Source of the DNA: an uncultured bacterium
GTDB lineage: Bacteria; Bacteroidota; Bacteroidia; CAILMK01
Direction of reading: 5' to 3'
NCBI GenBank assembly: GCA_903835275.1
Contig: CAILMK010000524.1
Coordinates: 1 to 8,499, forward strand
Length of the DNA: 8,499 bases
This document shows, piece after piece, positions 6,322-8,499 of the stretch. The notes under the pieces are model-generated. The model was given only the letters and a program-made list of their open reading frames with translations. It had not been told where the DNA came from and ran no database searches. A program made the position numbers and the translations under genes. Within the stretch, counting starts at the first letter, position 1. The number at the start of each line of letters is the position of its first letter.

Positions 6322-6969
6322 TTAACTGTTTTTAACAAGGATTGACATCAGGACATCGGCAGCATCTTCGCATTTATCTACTGCTTTTTCGAGTACCAGC
6401 CATACCTCACGGACCTTGATAATTTCAACAGCGTTGGTTTCCTTTTCAAAAAGCTGCGAAATAGCCATATCGTAAATATCATCGGCATGCGTTTCAATAG
6501 TATGAATCTTAGCGCAGGATTCGCGCACCTGGTTGGGATCATTCATATCCTTAATTGCCAGCAAAGCTTTGTTCAATTCTTCCACACAAGCCTGAATGAG
6601 ATCCGCCATTTTCAGCATGGATTCATTTACGGATTGTATCTTGTAAATATGCAACCTCTTGGCAGTGCCATGAATGTAATCAGCAACATTATCAATTTCA
6701 GAAGCAAGCAAATGGATATCCTCCCTGTCAAACGGAGTAATGAAGCTCGCGCTCAGGTCATGGAATATCTTGTGTGTAAGGTCATCGCCCTTTTTTTCGA
6801 GGCGCTCAATTTCGCCAATCAAACTCCTGCGCTTTTCCCAATCTCCTTCATTGAGGGTTTCGCGTAATTTCTTTGCCATTATCTGCAAATTTGATGTTGC
6901 CTCAGACATCATCGGCACAAACTTGTTATCCTTTGGAACAAGGATCTGTAGAAACTTATTTATATTCAT
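6322..6969 (-). CDS. DUF47 family PhoU-like protein, probable Pit accessory
   Basis: This is a 215-residue soluble, all-helical protein of the DUF47 (Pit accessory, YkaA-like) family, distantly related to PhoU. It contains several ExxxD motifs like those that hold metal in PhoU: E58-KKG-D62, E159-THA-D163 and E194-KAV-D198, plus the family segment TPFDREDI (78-85). I chose the ATG at 6969, not the in-frame ATG at 6999. The product then starts MNINKFLQILVPK, as is usual for the family, and the longer form would start upstream of the probable -7 element at 6988-6995. DUF47 genes commonly precede pit, here by 8 bp, and the protein is thought to modulate Pit activity. It is the first gene of the seven-gene operon. 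Confidence 0.9.
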   Translation of the reverse strand: MNINKFLQILVPKDNKFVPMMSEATSNLQIMAKKLRETLNEGDWEKRRSLIGEIERLEKKGDDLTHKIFHDLSASFITPFDREDIHLLASEIDNVADYIHGTAKRLHIYKIQSVNESMLKMADLIQACVEELNKALLAIKDMNDPNQVRESCAKIHTIETHADDIYDMAISQLFEKETNAVEIIKVREVWLVLEKAVDKCEDAADVLMSILVKNS

Positions 6970-6987
6970 GTAGCTGAAAAATTTGAG

Positions 6988-6995
6988 CAAAGTTA
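6988..6995 (-). promoter_or_regulatory. Candidate -7 promoter element of the DUF47-pit-pst-phoU operon
   Basis: The minus strand reads TAACTTTG, which fits the Bacteroidetes -7 consensus TAnnTTTG. It lies 18 bp upstream of the chosen ATG at 6969, giving a very short leader. No good -33 TTTG is seen at the expected distance; a promoter lacking a -33 box and activated by a regulator bound upstream would look like this. Confidence 0.5.
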
Positions 6996-7023
6996 ACAAA
7001 AAGGCATTGCAGTATTAAGGAAT

Positions 7024-7085
7024 TGTTACCTCAGCATTTATTAAAGATTATGATACTGTTAACTCAATGTTACCTTAATGTTAAC
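7024..7085. promoter_or_regulatory. Pho-box-like array of TGTTAAC heptamers in 11-bp register
   Basis: Three heptamers separated by 4-bp spacers stand in direct tandem: TGTTAAC (7057-7063), TGTTACC (7068-7074) and TGTTAAC (7079-7085). A fourth, TGTTACC (7024-7030), lies exactly 33 bp, or three periods, before the first. Weaker units fall in the same register at 7013 (TATTAAG) and 6991 (AGTTAAC, overlapping the -7 element). Seven-base direct repeats at 11-bp spacing are the known architecture of PhoB/PhoP operators, and the array sits just upstream of a phosphate operon. The TGTTAAC word differs from the E. coli CTGTCAT, so the assignment to a PhoB homologue is inferred from spacing and context. 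Confidence 0.6.
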
Positions 7086-7158
7086 AACATTTGCAGCTAT
7101 TTGTCCATCAATGATTTAAACTATGACAGGAAAATGGTTCGTCTGAAAAAAAGAACAT

Positions 7159-7188
7159 AAAAAAAACGCCCGGAATTTCTTCCGGGCG
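7159..7188 (-). terminator. Rho-independent terminator after pstS2
   Basis: On the minus strand a 9-bp perfect GC-rich stem (CGCCCGGAA paired with TTCCGGGCG, loop GAAA) is followed by eight T residues (7159-7166). It lies about 55 bp past the pstS2 stop and separates the porin-pstS2 unit from the DUF47-led operon. Confidence 0.92.
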
Positions 7189-7242
7189 CCTTGCCAGTTA
7201 TTAACTAAACATTCTAATTAGTGGCCATTCTAAGTGTATCCC

Positions 7243-8064
7243 TTAATTTATTGATACATATCCAACTTCATCAACGGTCTTTTGACCCTCTTTGGAGAGA
7301 ACATAATCAATAAACGGTTTTACTTCTTTCTCCTTTGTAGTCATGTAATAGTAATACAATGGACGGGAAATAGGATAGGTTCCAGTTTTAGCACCTTTAA
7401 AGCTAGGCTTTTCAAAATACTTACCATCAAAACTTACAGACATTGGCTTTACAGTCTTATTGACATAAGCAAGACCTACATATCCGATGGCGCCTTTGGT
7501 TTGTGCTACGCTTTGAACGATATCACCTGTACCCGGTTTTGCAAGCACATCAGAAGCATAATTCTTCTTCATCATAACGTGCTCCTTGAAGAATTCATAA
7601 GTACCTGAACTTGATTCACGTGAATATACAATGATCTTCATGTCAGGACCGCCTACTTCTTTCCAGTTGTTTACCTTACCGGTGTAAATGTCTTCCAATT
7701 GCTGACGGGTAAGCTTGCTTACAGGATTGCTGTTATTTACAATTACTGCAAGAGCATCTTTAGCGACCATCACTTCCTTGAATGTTTTACCACCTTCCTG
7801 CAATTTCATTTTTTCTTCCATCTTCAAGGGACGGGAAGACATTGCAATATCAGTATTGTTATCAATCAAAGCTGAAATACCTACTCCGCTACCACCTCCG
7901 GATACGGATACATTTGCACCCTTGTGGGCAATCATGTATTTCTCAGCTTCTTTTTGTGATAAAGGAAGGACTGTATCGCTTCCCTTTATTTTCATTTGTG
8001 CATGTGAACCAAGGCTCACTATTCCCGAAAGAACAATTGCAAGTGCCAGTTTAAAAGATTTCAT
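7243..8064 (-). CDS. pstS: Secreted periplasmic phosphate-binding protein PstS2
   Basis: This 273-residue PstS-family protein starts with a classical Sec signal peptide (MKSFK, hydrophobic core, SLGSHA), with cleavage likely after A22. It has no lipobox cysteine, so it should be a soluble periplasmic protein, unlike PstS1. Family phosphate-site elements are GSDT (28-31), GGGSGVGI (56-63), TDIAMSSRPL (71-80) and SRESSSGTY (148-156). The C-terminal half shows KGAIGYVGLAYV and SRPLYYYY, also typical. It follows the porin-like gene after 30 bp with no terminator between them, and ends at a strong terminator, so the two probably form a separate transcript. It would supply the same PstCAB complex as PstS1; which of the two has higher affinity cannot be told. 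Confidence 0.94.
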   Translation of the reverse strand: MKSFKLALAIVLSGIVSLGSHAQMKIKGSDTVLPLSQKEAEKYMIAHKGANVSVSGGGSGVGISALIDNNTDIAMSSRPLKMEEKMKLQEGGKTFKEVMVAKDALAVIVNNSNPVSKLTRQQLEDIYTGKVNNWKEVGGPDMKIIVYSRESSSGTYEFFKEHVMMKKNYASDVLAKPGTGDIVQSVAQTKGAIGYVGLAYVNKTVKPMSVSFDGKYFEKPSFKGAKTGTYPISRPLYYYYMTTKEKEVKPFIDYVLSKEGQKTVDEVGYVSIN

Positions 8065-8094
8065 AAGTTCTCGATATTTAAGGTTATATATTGA

Positions 8095-8499
8095 TTAAAG
8101 TAATTTACCGGGTATATTAGCATTATCCTTGCCAAAAATGTAGTAGAAGGTCATACGCGCTTCTACGTCCATATCGCTTTTGTTTTTACCCGATGCATTT
8201 AAGGCTGGATTCATATATTGATCAATCCAGATATTTGGCATGAAGTGAACATTTTTAGTTGGTGTCCAGTCAATACCGGCAGTGATAAAGTTTTCCTTTA
8301 ATGGAGCCAGTATCTTTCCATTAACGCCAGTATAATAAGCAGTTTCAGTTGTATTGTAATAACGACCGGTAGCATACATATTATCAGCATTGAAATTATC
8401 ATACCTTGCAAAGTAATTTAATTTACCCGGTAGAATTTGTCCCCTTACAAATATTGAATATCCAAAGGTTACTGCATTTTTAATATTTACCGTTTTTGA
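8095..8499 (-). CDS. Outer-membrane beta-barrel (porin-like) protein, C-terminal part
   Basis: The frame is open from the window edge to the stop at 8095-8097 (134 residues seen); an internal methionine codon at 8379 is not a plausible start because the coding pattern continues upstream of it. The visible chain alternates polar and hydrophobic/aromatic residues in strands, such as YSIFVRGQIL, KLNYFARYDNF, ENFITAGIDWTP, VHFMPNIWIDQY and VEARMTFYYIFG, joined by polar loops rich in N, T and G. This is the signature of a transmembrane beta-barrel. Its place directly before pstS2 suggests a phosphate-selective porin of the OprO/OprP type, carrying phosphate across the outer membrane. The final strand is followed by a 12-residue polar tail rather than ending on an aromatic residue. 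The exact family cannot be fixed from this fragment. Confidence 0.75.
   Translation of the reverse strand, partial: SKTVNIKNAVTFGYSIFVRGQILPGKLNYFARYDNFNADNMYATGRYYNTTETAYYTGVNGKILAPLKENFITAGIDWTPTKNVHFMPNIWIDQYMNPALNASGKNKSDMDVEARMTFYYIFGKDNANIPGKLL

Noticed and set aside
6970..6999. Ten-codon N-terminal extension of the DUF47 protein (start at 6999)
   Set aside because: The candidate -7 promoter element at 6988-6995 lies inside it, and DUF47 proteins normally begin at the MNINKF-like segment.
7123..7129. Minus-strand CTGTCAT, identical to an E. coli Pho-box half-unit
   Set aside because: It is a single copy with no second CTGTCAT 11 bp away, so one 7-mer match is weak evidence. The TGTTAAC array nearby is a better candidate operator.
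8095..8379. Porin-like gene starting at the methionine codon at 8379
   Set aside because: The frame stays open to the window edge and the beta-strand pattern continues upstream, so this methionine is internal and the gene is truncated by the window.

Overview
The window looks like a chromosomal phosphate-acquisition locus from a member of the Bacteroidetes (Bacteroidota). The evidence is the family flavour of the proteins, the AT-rich intergenic DNA, the lack of Shine-Dalgarno sequences before most starts, and -7 elements of the form TAnnTTFG-type (consensus TAnnTTTG) where promoters are expected. The genus cannot be read from the window. Every gene I can support lies on the minus strand, so transcription runs from high to low coordinates.

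Layout in transcription order. (1) 8499-7243: the 3' end of an outer-membrane beta-barrel (porin-like) gene, followed after 30 bp by a secreted phosphate-binding protein, pstS2, and closed by a strong intrinsic terminator (7159-7188). (2) 6999-7140: a regulatory region with a TAnnTTTG -7 element and an array of TGTTAAC-like heptamers in an 11-bp register, which resembles a PhoB-type Pho box. (3) 6969-789: seven closely spaced genes that form one likely operon: DUF47 (PhoU-like Pit accessory), pit, lipoprotein pstS1, pstC, pstA, pstB and phoU, ending at an intrinsic terminator (731-754). (4) 788-250: an intergenic region holding a degenerate heptamer repeat, a 165-bp MITE-like element with 31-bp terminal inverted repeats, a GC-rich palindrome and a likely promoter. 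(5) 249-1: the 5' end of an unrelated small membrane protein gene with a LiaI/LiaF-like (DUF5668-type) transmembrane region.

How the genes fit together: phosphate would cross the outer membrane through the porin-like barrel, be captured by a soluble (PstS2) and a membrane-anchored (PstS1) binding protein, and be imported either by the ATP-driven PstCAB complex or by the low-affinity Pit carrier. PhoU and the PhoU-like DUF47 protein would modulate the two importers. No PhoR/PhoB two-component pair is in the window.

The most interesting point is in PstC. It carries about 100 extra periplasmic residues between its first and second membrane helices, and these are recognisably the second lobe of a PstS-type binding protein, including an R-x-D-x-x-G-T phosphate-loop-like motif. 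The permease therefore appears to have a built-in half binding protein. I believe Bacteroidetes PstC proteins often carry this insert, but I know of no assigned function for it.
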